Positions 54,178 through 61,851 of a stretch of DNA of 64,000 nt are shown piece after piece. The notes below the pieces were generated by a model. That model was not told where the DNA came from. It did not search any database and saw only the letters and a program-made list of their open reading frames with translations. The stretch is from Streptacidiphilus rugosus AM-16 (GTDB taxonomy: Bacteria; Actinomycetota; Actinomycetes; Streptomycetales; Streptomycetaceae). Position 1 is the first letter of the stretch, and every line of letters begins with the position of its first letter. Position numbers and translations under genes: made by a program. The stretch is from NCBI RefSeq assembly GCF_000744655.1, contig NZ_JQMJ01000004.1, forward strand, positions 2,604,001 through 2,668,000. Direction: 5' to 3'.

Positions 54178-55116
54178 ATGAGCAACGTCGCCACAACCCC
54201 CGACAGCGCTGACAGCGGCCTCACCAGCAAGCCGGCCCGCGCCAACAAGGGCGTGCCGAACAGCTCGGCGATCGCCTTCCGCAAGGCCAAGCGGCGCAGG
54301 ACGCTGGAGTGGATCGCGGTCCACTCGGTCGGCCTCGCCGTCGCGCTGGTCTTCATCCTCCCGTTCGTCTTCCTCTTCCTCACCTCGGTGATGACCGACG
54401 ACCAGGCGCTCAGCAGCAACTACTGGCCCACGCACTGGGTCTGGAGCAACTACCGGGCGATCTTCGACGTCCCCGGCTTCGGCACCTGGTGGAAGAACAC
54501 CGTCGAGTACGCCGTGCTGGGCACGCTGCTGACGGTCGTCTCCTCCGTCCCGGTCGCCTACGCGCTGGCCAAGTTCCGCTTCCCCGGTCGCCGGCTGGCG
54601 ATGATGCTGGTCATCTCGATGATGATGCTGCCGCCGCAGGTGATCATCATTCCGATGTACCTCTTCTGGGCCAAGCAGATGAACATGGACGGCACGCTCT
54701 GGCCGCTGATCATCCCGATGGCCTTCGGCGACGCCTTCTCCATCTTCCTGCTGCGCCAGTTCCTGCTGACCATCCCCAAGGAGTACCTCGACGCGGCCAA
54801 GGTCGACGGCTGCGGAGAGCTGCGCACGCTGATCAAGGTCGTGCTGCCGATGGCCAAGCCGGCCATCTCCGCCGTCGCCCTGTTCCAGTTCTTCTACTGC
54901 TGGAACGACTACTTCGGCCCGCAGATCTACGCCTCGGACAACCCCGCCGCCTGGACCCTCTCCTACGGACTGCAGTCCTTCCACGGCGCGCACCACACCA
55001 ACTGGAACCTGACCATGGCCGCCACCCTGCTGGTGATGGCGCCCGTGATCATCGTGTTCTTCTTCGCCCAGAAGGCCTTCATCGAGGGCGTCACACTGAC
55101 AGGAGTCAAGGGCTGA
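54178..55116 (+). CDS. Sugar ABC transporter permease, second subunit
   Basis: A 312-residue MalG-like permease with six membrane helices, after a polar N-terminus of about 40 residues. The EAA loop YLDAAKVDGCGELRTLIKVVLP lies near residue 203. The ATG at 54178 follows AAGGAA and is 15 bases after the first permease stop. Its TGA stop overlaps the ATG of the GH4 gene (TGATG at 55114-55118), a sign of coupled translation. Confidence 0.94.
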   Translation: MSNVATTPDSADSGLTSKPARANKGVPNSSAIAFRKAKRRRTLEWIAVHSVGLAVALVFILPFVFLFLTSVMTDDQALSSNYWPTHWVWSNYRAIFDVPGFGTWWKNTVEYAVLGTLLTVVSSVPVAYALAKFRFPGRRLAMMLVISMMMLPPQVIIIPMYLFWAKQMNMDGTLWPLIIPMAFGDAFSIFLLRQFLLTIPKEYLDAAKVDGCGELRTLIKVVLPMAKPAISAVALFQFFYCWNDYFGPQIYASDNPAAWTLSYGLQSFHGAHHTNWNLTMAATLLVMAPVIIVFFFAQKAFIEGVTLTGVKG

Positions 55117-56384
55117 TGAGCCTCAAGCTGGTCGTCGTCGGGGGCGGCTCGACGTACACGCCGGAGCTGATCGACGGCTTCGCCAGACTCCGCGACAGCC
55201 TGCCGATCGGCGAGCTGGTCCTGGTGGACCCCGCCGCGGAGCGGCTGGAGCTGGTCGGCGGGCTGGCCCGGCGGATCTTCGCCAGGCAGGGCCATCCGGG
55301 CACGGTCACCACCTCCACCGATCTGGACGCCTCGGTCCAGGGCGCGGACGCCGTGCTGCTGCAGTTGCGGGTCGGCGGTCAGGCCGCCAGGGACCAGGAC
55401 GAGACCTGGCCGCTGGAGTGCGGCTGCGTCGGCCAGGAGACCACCGGCGCGGGCGGGCTCGCCAAGGCGCTGCGGACCGTCCCTGTCGTGCTGGACATCG
55501 CCGAGCGGGTGCGCCGGGCCAACCCCGACGCCTGGATCGTCGACTTCACCAACCCGGTCGGCATCGTCACCCGCGCGCTGCTCACCGCAGGACACAAGGC
55601 CGTCGGGCTGTGCAACGTCGCGATCGGCTTCCAGCGCAAGTTCGCCGGGCTGCTCGGCGTCGCGCCGGAGCGGGTGCAGCTGGACCATGTGGGCCTGAAC
55701 CACCTCACCTGGGAGCGCGGCGTCCGCCTGGACGGCAAGGACGTGCTGCCCGACCTGATCGCGGCGCACGGCACCGCCATCGCCGAGGACCTGCACCTGC
55801 CGCTGTCGCTGGTACGGCAGTTGGGCGTGGTGCCCTCGTACTACCTGCGCTACTTCTACCAGCACGACGAGGTCGTGGCGGAGCTGAAGGTGCAGGGCTC
55901 GCGGGCCTCTCAGGTGGCCGCGATCGAGCGCGAGCTGCTGGAGATGTACGCGGACCCGGAGCTGGACGAGAAGCCGGAGCTGCTCGGGCAGCGAGGCGGC
56001 GCGTTCTACTCGGAGGCTGCGGTGCAACTGGTCGCCTCGCTGCTGGGCACCCAGGGCGGCGAGCCGAGCGAGCAGGTGGTCAACGTGCTGAACCGCGGCA
56101 CCCTGCCGTTCCTCCCCGACGACGCGGTGGTCGAGGTCCCCGCCCTGGTCGACGCGACGGGCGCGCGCCCGCTGCCGGTGCCGACGGTGGAGCCGCTGTA
56201 CGCCGGGCTGATCGCCAACGTCACCGGCTACGAGCAGCTGGCCCTGGACGCCGCGCTGCGCGGCGGACGCGACCGCGTCTTCCAGGCGCTGCTGGCCCAT
56301 CCGCTGGTCGGCCAGATCGACCTGGCGGACAGGCTGACGGACCGTCTGATCGCGCACAACCGCGAGCACCTGGCATGGGCGTGA
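55116..56384 (+). CDS. GH4 family 6-phospho-beta-glucosidase-like enzyme
   Basis: NAD- and metal-dependent glycosidase of family GH4, usually acting on 6-phospho glycosides by an oxidation-elimination mechanism. The 422-residue product has the Rossmann loop VVGGGSTYTPELIDG at residues 7-21, the metal site with Cys166 (GLCNVAIG) and His196 (HVGLNHLTW), and YYLRYFYQHDEVV near 248. It starts with ATG 55116 overlapping the permease stop. In the same operon is a BadF-type kinase, suggesting the sugar is phosphorylated in the cytoplasm and then split. The exact sugar is unknown. Confidence 0.93.
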   Translation: MSLKLVVVGGGSTYTPELIDGFARLRDSLPIGELVLVDPAAERLELVGGLARRIFARQGHPGTVTTSTDLDASVQGADAVLLQLRVGGQAARDQDETWPLECGCVGQETTGAGGLAKALRTVPVVLDIAERVRRANPDAWIVDFTNPVGIVTRALLTAGHKAVGLCNVAIGFQRKFAGLLGVAPERVQLDHVGLNHLTWERGVRLDGKDVLPDLIAAHGTAIAEDLHLPLSLVRQLGVVPSYYLRYFYQHDEVVAELKVQGSRASQVAAIERELLEMYADPELDEKPELLGQRGGAFYSEAAVQLVASLLGTQGGEPSEQVVNVLNRGTLPFLPDDAVVEVPALVDATGARPLPVPTVEPLYAGLIANVTGYEQLALDAALRGGRDRVFQALLAHPLVGQIDLADRLTDRLIAHNREHLAWA

Positions 56385-57493
56385 CGACCTTCATGACCGC
56401 AGGACAGTCCGATCCCGATCCCGGTCAGGACGAGGAGGTGGGCAATCCCATCGGCGCCGGCACCGTCGGAGCCGTGGGCGCCGAGCTGGTCGCCGGGGTG
56501 CTGGCGATCGACGCGGGCAACAGCAAGACGGACGTGGCCCTGGTGACCGCGACCGGGTCCGTGCTCGGCCGCGCGCGCGGCGGTGGCTTCCGGCCCTACG
56601 AGGTCAGCGTGGACGCCTCGATCGACCAGCTGGCCCAGCTGGTCGCGGCGGCCGCGGCGGAGGCCGGGCTGGACATCCGCGGCGGCCAGGGACCGTTGGT
56701 GACGCACGTCTCCGCGTGCCTGGCCAACGCGGACCTGCCGGTCGAGGAGCGCATCCTGCAACAGGCGATCGCCGCGCGCGGCTGGTCGCGCACGACCGTC
56801 GTCGCCAACGACACCTTCGCCCTGCTGCGCGCCGGAACGGACGCCCCGCGCGGCGTCGCCGTGGTCTGCGGCGCGGGGATCAACTGCGTCGGGCTGCTGC
56901 CGGACGGCCGCACCGCGCGGTTCCCCGCGCTCGGCCAGATCACCGGCGACTGGGGCGGCGGCGGGGGCATCTCACTGGAGGTCATGTGGGCCTCCACCCG
57001 TGCGGAGGACGGCCGCGGCGCGCCCACCGCGCTGGCGGTCGCGGTCGCCGAGCACTTCGGCCTGGTCAGCGCGAGCGCGGTGGCGGAGGCGGTGCACCTG
57101 GGCGAGATCGCCGACGGTCGGCTGCACGAGCTCGTGCCGGTCCTGTTCCGCTGCGCGGAGGAGGGCGACCGTCTGGCGGTGGAGCTGGTGGAACGCCAGG
57201 CGGAGGAGATCGCCACCCTCGCCACGGTGGCCCTGCGCCGGCTGGACCTGCTGGACGCCCCCGCCGACGTGGTCCTGGGCGGCGGAGTCCTGGCGGCACG
57301 TCAGCCCCTGCTGATGGACGCAGTGCTGGGCCGGCTCGCCCGCTCGGCCCCGCTGGCGACCCCCCAGGTCGTCACCACCCCACCGGTCGTGGGCGCGGCC
57401 CTGCTGGGCCTCGACCACCTGGCCGCGGCGGAACTGGGCGGCGGCCCTGCCGCCCAACAACGTCTGCGCGCGGCCTTCGGCGTGACGGCGTAG
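56375..57493 (+). CDS. BadF/BadG-type sugar kinase (N-acetylglucosamine kinase-like)
   Basis: A 372-residue actin-fold kinase related to N-acetylglucosamine kinase and the BadF/BcrA ATPase family. It has phosphate 1 GVLAIDAGNSKTDVALV near residue 40, phosphate 2 GVAVVCGAGINCVG near 162, and ADVVLGGGVLAAR near 300. A Gly/Asp-rich stretch of about 35 residues precedes the core. ATG 56375 overlaps the GH4 stop by 10 bases; GTG 56381 and ATG 56393 are in-frame alternatives. It probably phosphorylates the imported sugar so that the GH4 enzyme can act. Last gene of the operon. Confidence 0.88.
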   Translation: MGVTTFMTAGQSDPDPGQDEEVGNPIGAGTVGAVGAELVAGVLAIDAGNSKTDVALVTATGSVLGRARGGGFRPYEVSVDASIDQLAQLVAAAAAEAGLDIRGGQGPLVTHVSACLANADLPVEERILQQAIAARGWSRTTVVANDTFALLRAGTDAPRGVAVVCGAGINCVGLLPDGRTARFPALGQITGDWGGGGGISLEVMWASTRAEDGRGAPTALAVAVAEHFGLVSASAVAEAVHLGEIADGRLHELVPVLFRCAEEGDRLAVELVERQAEEIATLATVALRRLDLLDAPADVVLGGGVLAARQPLLMDAVLGRLARSAPLATPQVVTTPPVVGAALLGLDHLAAAELGGGPAAQQRLRAAFGVTA

Positions 57494-57644
57494 GGGCGCC
57501 GACTCGTCGACGTGGCAGCGCGGCACCGGAGCTGTGGGGCCCGGTGGCGCGCTGCCACACCCCGTGACGCGCACGGCCGAAGGCCGGCGGAGGCGGCAGC
57601 CGCGGGCGGCCCACCCGCCCCGGGGGGCCGTGACCCCGCGCTGG

Positions 57645-57650
57645 CATACT
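57645..57650 (+). promoter_or_regulatory. -10 box of a possible leaderless promoter (lipoprotein gene)
   Basis: CATACT (5 of 6 to TATACT) ends 6 bases before ATG 57657. There is no ribosome site. Confidence 0.45.
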
Positions 57651-57656
57651 CCGCGC

Positions 57657-58202
57657 ATGAATCTCGCACGTCCGGCCGCACGTGGCCGCCTGTCCCTGCT
57701 CGCCCTGGCGATACTCACCGGCCCGCTGCTGGCCGGCTGCGGCGCCACGGCCGCACGCCCGCACTCCGTCTCGCCTGTTGCCGCCGTTCGCCCGGCCCCG
57801 CCCTACGCCCGTTACGCGCAGGCGCTCGCGGTCACGGAGGTGCAGCAGGCGGTGGGCGAACGCGTCCTCGAGGACGAACGCCGCTACGGCACCGGCACGC
57901 ACTCGCCGTGCTCACCCTCGTCGGGCCGGGTCTTCACGTCCGCCTGCGGCCGCGCTGCCGCGGAGACCGGACTGGTCGCCCGCGGCGCCGTCGCCGCCGT
58001 CGCGGGACGCAAGGGCTTCGGGAGCCTCAGGACCACCGCCCGCGCCCTGGTGAGTGCGGCGACCGCCTACCAGCGGCTGGGCTGCGCCACCCCACCCGCA
58101 ACCGGGGCCGACCGGCTCGGCTGTCTGTCCGCCGCGGCCGACATCGCCCGCGGACTGCCGCACCTGCGCGACTCCATCCTGCTGGGGTACGGCGGCGACT
58201 GA
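57657..58202 (+). CDS. Putative lipoprotein, unknown function
   Basis: A 181-residue product with a basic start, hydrophobic segment and lipobox LLAGC, with the Cys at residue 28. The mature part has cysteine pairs (HSPCSPSSG/TSACGRAAA and GCATPPA/GCLSAAA), likely disulfides, and an all-alpha character. No family recognised. It begins 163 bases after the sugar kinase gene and probably has its own leaderless promoter (CATACT). It converges on the cupin gene with 19 bases between stops. Confidence 0.75.
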   Translation: MNLARPAARGRLSLLALAILTGPLLAGCGATAARPHSVSPVAAVRPAPPYARYAQALAVTEVQQAVGERVLEDERRYGTGTHSPCSPSSGRVFTSACGRAAAETGLVARGAVAAVAGRKGFGSLRTTARALVSAATAYQRLGCATPPATGADRLGCLSAAADIARGLPHLRDSILLGYGGD

Positions 58203-58221
58203 CCCGAGAGCCGGGCGCAGC

Positions 58222-58596
58222 TCAGTTCGCCCACGGCGGGGCGAGTCGGGAGCCGTCGGCCATCACCGCTTCGAGGCCGATCGAGGTGGTGGTCCAGATG
58301 GTCGCCGGGGCTCCGCTCTCGTTGTCGACGCGGAGGGTGCTGCCCGGGTTGGCCAGCAGGACGTCGCCGGGACGGAGTTCGGCGCGCTCGCCGTCGAGGG
58401 TGAAGAGCAGGCGGCCCTCGAGCACGTAGAGGATCTCCTCCTTGGTGATCGTGTGGGCCTGGCCCGCGGTGCCGGCCGGGATCTCGCCGCGCCAGGCGCA
58501 GATCTCCTTGCTGCCGGTGGCGGGGTTCGCATAGCCGTGGAAACGGACGCCGTGGATCTCGTGGACCTGGGCCTCGGTGCTGCGGATGAAGGGCAT
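58222..58596 (-). CDS. Cupin-domain protein
   Basis: A 124-residue small beta-barrel. Cupin motif 1 is around HTITKEEILYVLEGRL near residue 50, with the metal-binding positions partly kept (His, Glu), and motif 2 is LRPGDVLLANPGSTLRVDN near residue 78. Function unknown; such proteins often bind small ligands or act as ancillary enzymes. ATG 58596 is preceded by GAAAGG about 10 bases upstream. It diverges from a MarR regulator gene, with two operators between them, and is probably its regulated target. Confidence 0.88.
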   Translation of the reverse strand: MPFIRSTEAQVHEIHGVRFHGYANPATGSKEICAWRGEIPAGTAGQAHTITKEEILYVLEGRLLFTLDGERAELRPGDVLLANPGSTLRVDNESGAPATIWTTTSIGLEAVMADGSRLAPPWAN

Positions 58597-58621
58597 GGCA
58601 GATGCGGCCTTTCGAGAGATG

Positions 58622-58636
58622 GACAAGCATCTTGTC
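58622..58636. promoter_or_regulatory. MarR-type operator 1
   Basis: GACAAG-CAT-CTTGTC is a perfect 6-3-6 inverted repeat. A near-palindromic AT-flank extends it (ATG...TAT). It is nearer the cupin gene. Confidence 0.75.
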
Positions 58637-58642
58637 TATATG

Positions 58643-58657
58643 GACAAGCTACTTGTC
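58643..58657. promoter_or_regulatory. MarR-type operator 2
   Basis: GACAAG-CTA-CTTGTC is the same inverted repeat as operator 1. Centres are 21 bases apart, two helical turns, so two dimers can bind the same DNA face. It overlaps the likely -35 of the MarR gene (TGGACA at 58641-58646). Confidence 0.75.
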
Positions 58658-58665
58658 TATTGGGG

Positions 58666-58671
58666 TAGGGT
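58666..58671 (+). promoter_or_regulatory. -10 box of a probable leaderless promoter (MarR gene)
   Basis: TAGGGT ends 6 bases before ATG 58678. With TGGACA at 58641-58646 it forms a promoter with a 19-base spacer that operator 2 covers. Confidence 0.55.
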
Positions 58672-58677
58672 CAACCC

Positions 58678-59130
58678 ATGCCCGATGCCGATGCCGACGC
58701 CCTCGCCTTCTCCGCCCTCGTCCTCGCCCTCGCGGGCGAGCTCGTCCAGGGCATCCACCAGCGCGTGGTGGACGCCGGCTTCGACGACCTGCGACCGACC
58801 CACGGCTTCGCCTTCGTGCGGATCTCCCACGGCGGGGCCACCACCGCCGACCTCGCCGAGCACCTGGGGGTGACCAAGCAGGCCGCCGCCCAGCTCGTCG
58901 ACGAGCTGGTCCGCAAGGGCTACGTCGAGCGCACACCGCATCCCACCGACGCGCGGGCCAGGCTGCTGCGTCTCACCGAGCGCGGCTGGGCCTGCACGCG
59001 GGCGGCGGACGCCGCCGCCGTCGCCGCGGTCGAGCCGTGGCGCGCCACGCTGGGGCCGGAGCGGTTCGCCGCCCTGGTCCGCGACCTCGCCGCGCTCCGA
59101 CCCAAGGGGCCGATCCGGCCCGCATGGTGA
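58678..59130 (+). CDS. MarR-family transcriptional regulator
   Basis: A 150-residue winged-helix regulator: recognition helix region TTADLAEHLGVTKQAAAQLVDELV near residue 60-83, wing RTPHPTDARARLLRLTERG near 88-106, and flanking dimerisation helices. It is probably a repressor of itself and of the divergent cupin gene, as two identical inverted repeats lie in the 81-base gap. Ligand unknown. ATG 58678 is preceded by TAGGGT, 6 bases upstream; GGGTAGGG could also serve as a weak ribosome site. Confidence 0.92.
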   Translation: MPDADADALAFSALVLALAGELVQGIHQRVVDAGFDDLRPTHGFAFVRISHGGATTADLAEHLGVTKQAAAQLVDELVRKGYVERTPHPTDARARLLRLTERGWACTRAADAAAVAAVEPWRATLGPERFAALVRDLAALRPKGPIRPAW

Positions 59131-59211
59131 GACCGGCCCAGCGCTCGGCGCAGTCTGAAACGATCAGTTAATCGAGTGCGACAGTCCAGGCCCGGGTGGT
59201 ACAAGGTCTGC

Positions 59212-59976
59212 GTGACTGAGCATCTCCACTTCCCCACCCTGCTGCGGATGATCGACGAGCGGTCCGCCGCGTTCCGCGCCGCCGTCGCCGCGGCCCCCAG
59301 CCTCGACGCCGACGTCCCGACCTGCCCGGGCTGGACGCTGTACGACCTGGCGAACCACCTCAGCGAGGGGGACCGCTTCTGGGCCCACATCGTGCTGAAC
59401 ACCGTGCCGGGCGACGAGCGTCCGAGCAAGGACGGGCAGGCGGCCCCCAGGGAGCGCGAGGCCCTCATCGCCTGGCTGGCCGACTCGACGGAGCAGCTGC
59501 TCGCCGCTCTGCGCGAGGCCGGCCCGGACCGGGGCTGCTGGGCCTGGTGGGAGCCGCTGGCCTCGCCGCACACCGTGGCCGCCGTGGCCCGCCGCCGGGT
59601 CCCGGAGTCGATGATCCACACCTACGACGCCCAGCTGGCCGCCGGTGACCCGCAGGAGCTGCCGAGGACCGAGGCGGTCGGCGCCATCGAGGAGTTCCTC
59701 GCCACCGTCTGCACCAACACGGCCCTGTGGCCGCACGAGCCCGCCACCATGGACTACCACGCGGCCGGGGCCGGCTCCTGGCGCCAGACGGTGGACGCCG
59801 CCGGCTCCCGCTACGCCCGGCTCACCGCGGCGGAGGCCGCCGGGAGCAAGCCCACCGCCGCCGTCCACGGCACCGCGAGCGAGATGGCCCTGCTCATGTA
59901 CATGCGCATCCCGAACGCCTCGCTGCGGCTGGAGGGCGACGCCGACCTGCTCCAGCAGCTGCAGGACTGGGACTGA
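59212..59976 (+). CDS. Maleylpyruvate isomerase-like, mycothiol-dependent enzyme family
   Basis: A 254-residue protein of the DinB-like family that includes mycothiol-dependent maleylpyruvate isomerase. The N-terminal domain has the metal and mycothiol pocket (CPGWTLYDLANHLSEGDRFWA near residue 40), and His in ESMIHTYDAQLA near residue 140 is the expected metal ligand. The C-terminal domain ends in TASEMALLMYMRIPN, where related proteins keep the last His or Asp differently. The reaction is not determinable. GTG 59212 is chosen; TACAAG lies 6 bases upstream and AAGG 5 bases upstream, so either leaderless or weakly led. It converges on the PstB-like gene. Confidence 0.8.
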   Translation: MTEHLHFPTLLRMIDERSAAFRAAVAAAPSLDADVPTCPGWTLYDLANHLSEGDRFWAHIVLNTVPGDERPSKDGQAAPREREALIAWLADSTEQLLAALREAGPDRGCWAWWEPLASPHTVAAVARRRVPESMIHTYDAQLAAGDPQELPRTEAVGAIEEFLATVCTNTALWPHEPATMDYHAAGAGSWRQTVDAAGSRYARLTAAEAAGSKPTAAVHGTASEMALLMYMRIPNASLRLEGDADLLQQLQDWD

Positions 59977-59988
59977 ACCGACGGCACG

Positions 59989-60825
59989 TCAGCCGAATCG
60001 CCCCTCGACGTAGTCCGCCGTCCGGGGGTCGCGCGGCGCGTCGAACATGGCCCGGGTGGGGCCGTGCTCCACGATCCCACCGGGCACGCCCTGACTGGCC
60101 AGGAAGAAGGCGCACTGGTCCGAGACGCGCGCGGCCTGCTGCATGTTGTGGGTGACGATCACGATGGTCACCTCATGGACCAGCTCGCGGATCGTCTCCT
60201 CGATCCGGCGGGTGGAGCCCGGGTCCAGGGCCGAGCACGGCTCGTCCATGAGCAGCACCTCGGGCCTGACCGCCAGCGAGCGGGCGATGCACAGACGCTG
60301 CTGCTGCCCTCCGGAGAGCGCGCCGCCCGGCTGGCGCAGCCGGTCGCGGACCTCCGCCCACAGTCCGGCCCTGGTCAGGCACTCCTGGACCAGATGGTCC
60401 CGCTCGGCACGGCCGGCCCTGATCCCGGTGAGCTTCAGTCCGGCCACGACGTTGTCGTAGACGGACATGGCCGGGAAGGGGTTCGGCTTCTGGAAGACCA
60501 TCCCGATCCGGCGCCGCGCGTCGGTGAGCCGCAGGTCGGGTCGGTAGATGTCGGCGCCGTCCAGGAGCACCTCCCCGGCCAGGGCGGCGTCGGGGACCAG
60601 CTCGTGCATGCGGTTCAGGATGCGCAGGAACGTCGACTTGCCGCAGCCCGAAGGACCGATGAGGGCGGTGACCCGGCCGGCCGGCATGGCCAGTGACACC
60701 CGGTCGAGCACCTGGTGCCGGCCGAACCAGGCCGAGACCTCACGGGCCTCCAGGCCTCCGGGGCGCGCCGCCGGGCGTGGCGCGGGCAGGATCAGGGTCT
60801 GCTCCGGTTGCGCGGGGGCAGTCAT
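59989..60825 (-). CDS. PstB-like ABC transporter ATP-binding protein, without other Pst genes nearby
   Basis: A 278-residue ATPase very similar to phosphate-transporter PstB. It has Walker [15 protein letters not shown] near residue 55, the PstB-type segment [16 protein letters not shown]-loop [18 protein letters not shown] near 110, signature [16 protein letters not shown] near 168, Walker [16 protein letters not shown] and the H-loop [17 protein letters not shown]. It lies last in a minus-strand series after a sortase-like gene and a DUF916 protein gene, not with pstS, pstC or pstA. It may power a related transporter encoded beyond the window or have a surface-complex role. Confidence 0.88.
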   Translation of the reverse strand: MTAPAQPEQTLILPAPRPAARPGGLEAREVSAWFGRHQVLDRVSLAMPAGRVTALIGPSGCGKSTFLRILNRMHELVPDAALAGEVLLDGADIYRPDLRLTDARRRIGMVFQKPNPFPAMSVYDNVVAGLKLTGIRAGRAERDHLVQECLTRAGLWAEVRDRLRQPGGALSGGQQQRLCIARSLAVRPEVLLMDEPCSALDPGSTRRIEETIRELVHEVTIVIVTHNMQQAARVSDQCAFFLASQGVPGGIVEHGPTRAMFDAPRDPRTADYVEGRFG

Positions 60826-60882
60826 CGAGGGTGCCTTTCTTGTCGTGCGAGCGGGGAGTGCGCGGGGTGGAACGCGCGGGGC

Positions 60883-61851
60883 TCAGATGAGGTTGGGCAG
60901 CAGCCTGACGACCTGGTCGGCGACGATCAGCCCCAGCGCCCCGAGGACCGGTACGCCCGGCGTCCACGCCTGCCAGCGGCCCCAGCGGACCCGGGCCAGG
61001 GTCAGCGCGACGGCGGCCAGCAGCAGCGCCTCGCCCCACAGCACGAGCGGCACCCAGGCGGAGACGTCGCCGTGCATCGGCAGTTCGGACTGGTCCAGCT
61101 GGGAGGCGACCAGGGGCCTGGCGGGCGCCGGACGGACCGCGCCGACCAGGTCCGCGTCGACCTGGAGCACCCCGTCCGGCGCGAACGCGGGACCGTCGGC
61201 GGTGACCAGTACCAGGCGGGCCTTGCCCGCGGCGAGCGGCGACGGCACCGGATCGCCGGCGCGGCGCACGTCCAGCACCCGGAAGACCTGGGTGCCCTGA
61301 CCGGTGATCAGGGTGAAGGTCTCGTCCGGCCGGAGCTGGTCGAGCGTCCCGAAGGGGCCGCCGAAGCCGGACTCCCGCGCCATCACCACACTCGTCCCTG
61401 CCTGTCCCGGCATGGGCGTGTCCCGGCGGTGGCCGGGCCCGTTCTCCAGCACCCCGGAGGTCGTGCCCTCGCGCACGACCTCACGCAGCCCCAGCTCCGG
61501 GACGGTGAGCAGGGCGACCGGCACGCCGAGCGGGAGCAGTCTGCCGTCCGGTCCCGTCTGCCCGACCGGCACGGTGCCCTGGGCGAGGGCCGACCGCAGG
61601 TCCGCGTAGGCGGTCTCACGGTCCCGGGCGTGGCGCACGTCCCCGACCGGGCCGATGTCGAGCAGCAGGCCGAAGATGAGCGCGGAGATGATCACCAGGA
61701 CCGCGCCGTACACGCATGCGGCGTCGAGACGCCGCCGCTTCGGCGCCGGGGCGGCCGGCGCGGGCGGGGGCTTCAGCAGCGACGGCCCGGCCGGGGGAAC
61801 CGAGGGGGCGGGCGGCGGCGGAGGCGGCCAGGGAGGGGTGACCACGGTCAT
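60883..61851 (-). CDS. Sortase-like membrane protein lacking the catalytic cysteine
   Basis: A 322-residue protein: Pro-rich cytoplasmic start (1-40), membrane helix at about 47-66, a sortase-fold domain at about 90-240 and two C-terminal membrane helices (268-287 and 299-317). The sortase features are VLENGPGHRRDTPMPGQ with His141, and the strand ARLVLVTADGPAF near 211-223. In sortases the latter reads TxxTC; here Ala218 stands at the Cys position and the usual downstream Arg is also missing, so transpeptidase activity is unlikely. The ATG overlaps the stop of the DUF916 gene (ATGA), indicating coupled translation. Probably structural or a ligand-binding pseudo-enzyme. Confidence 0.85.
   Translation of the reverse strand: MTVVTPPWPPPPPPAPSVPPAGPSLLKPPPAPAAPAPKRRRLDAACVYGAVLVIISALIFGLLLDIGPVGDVRHARDRETAYADLRSALAQGTVPVGQTGPDGRLLPLGVPVALLTVPELGLREVVREGTTSGVLENGPGHRRDTPMPGQAGTSVVMARESGFGGPFGTLDQLRPDETFTLITGQGTQVFRVLDVRRAGDPVPSPLAAGKARLVLVTADGPAFAPDGVLQVDADLVGAVRPAPARPLVASQLDQSELPMHGDVSAWVPLVLWGEALLLAAVALTLARVRWGRWQAWTPGVPVLGALGLIVADQVVRLLPNLI

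Noticed and set aside
60883-61851. Active class E sortase
   Set aside because: The catalytic Cys and Arg positions are not kept; I call it sortase-like only.
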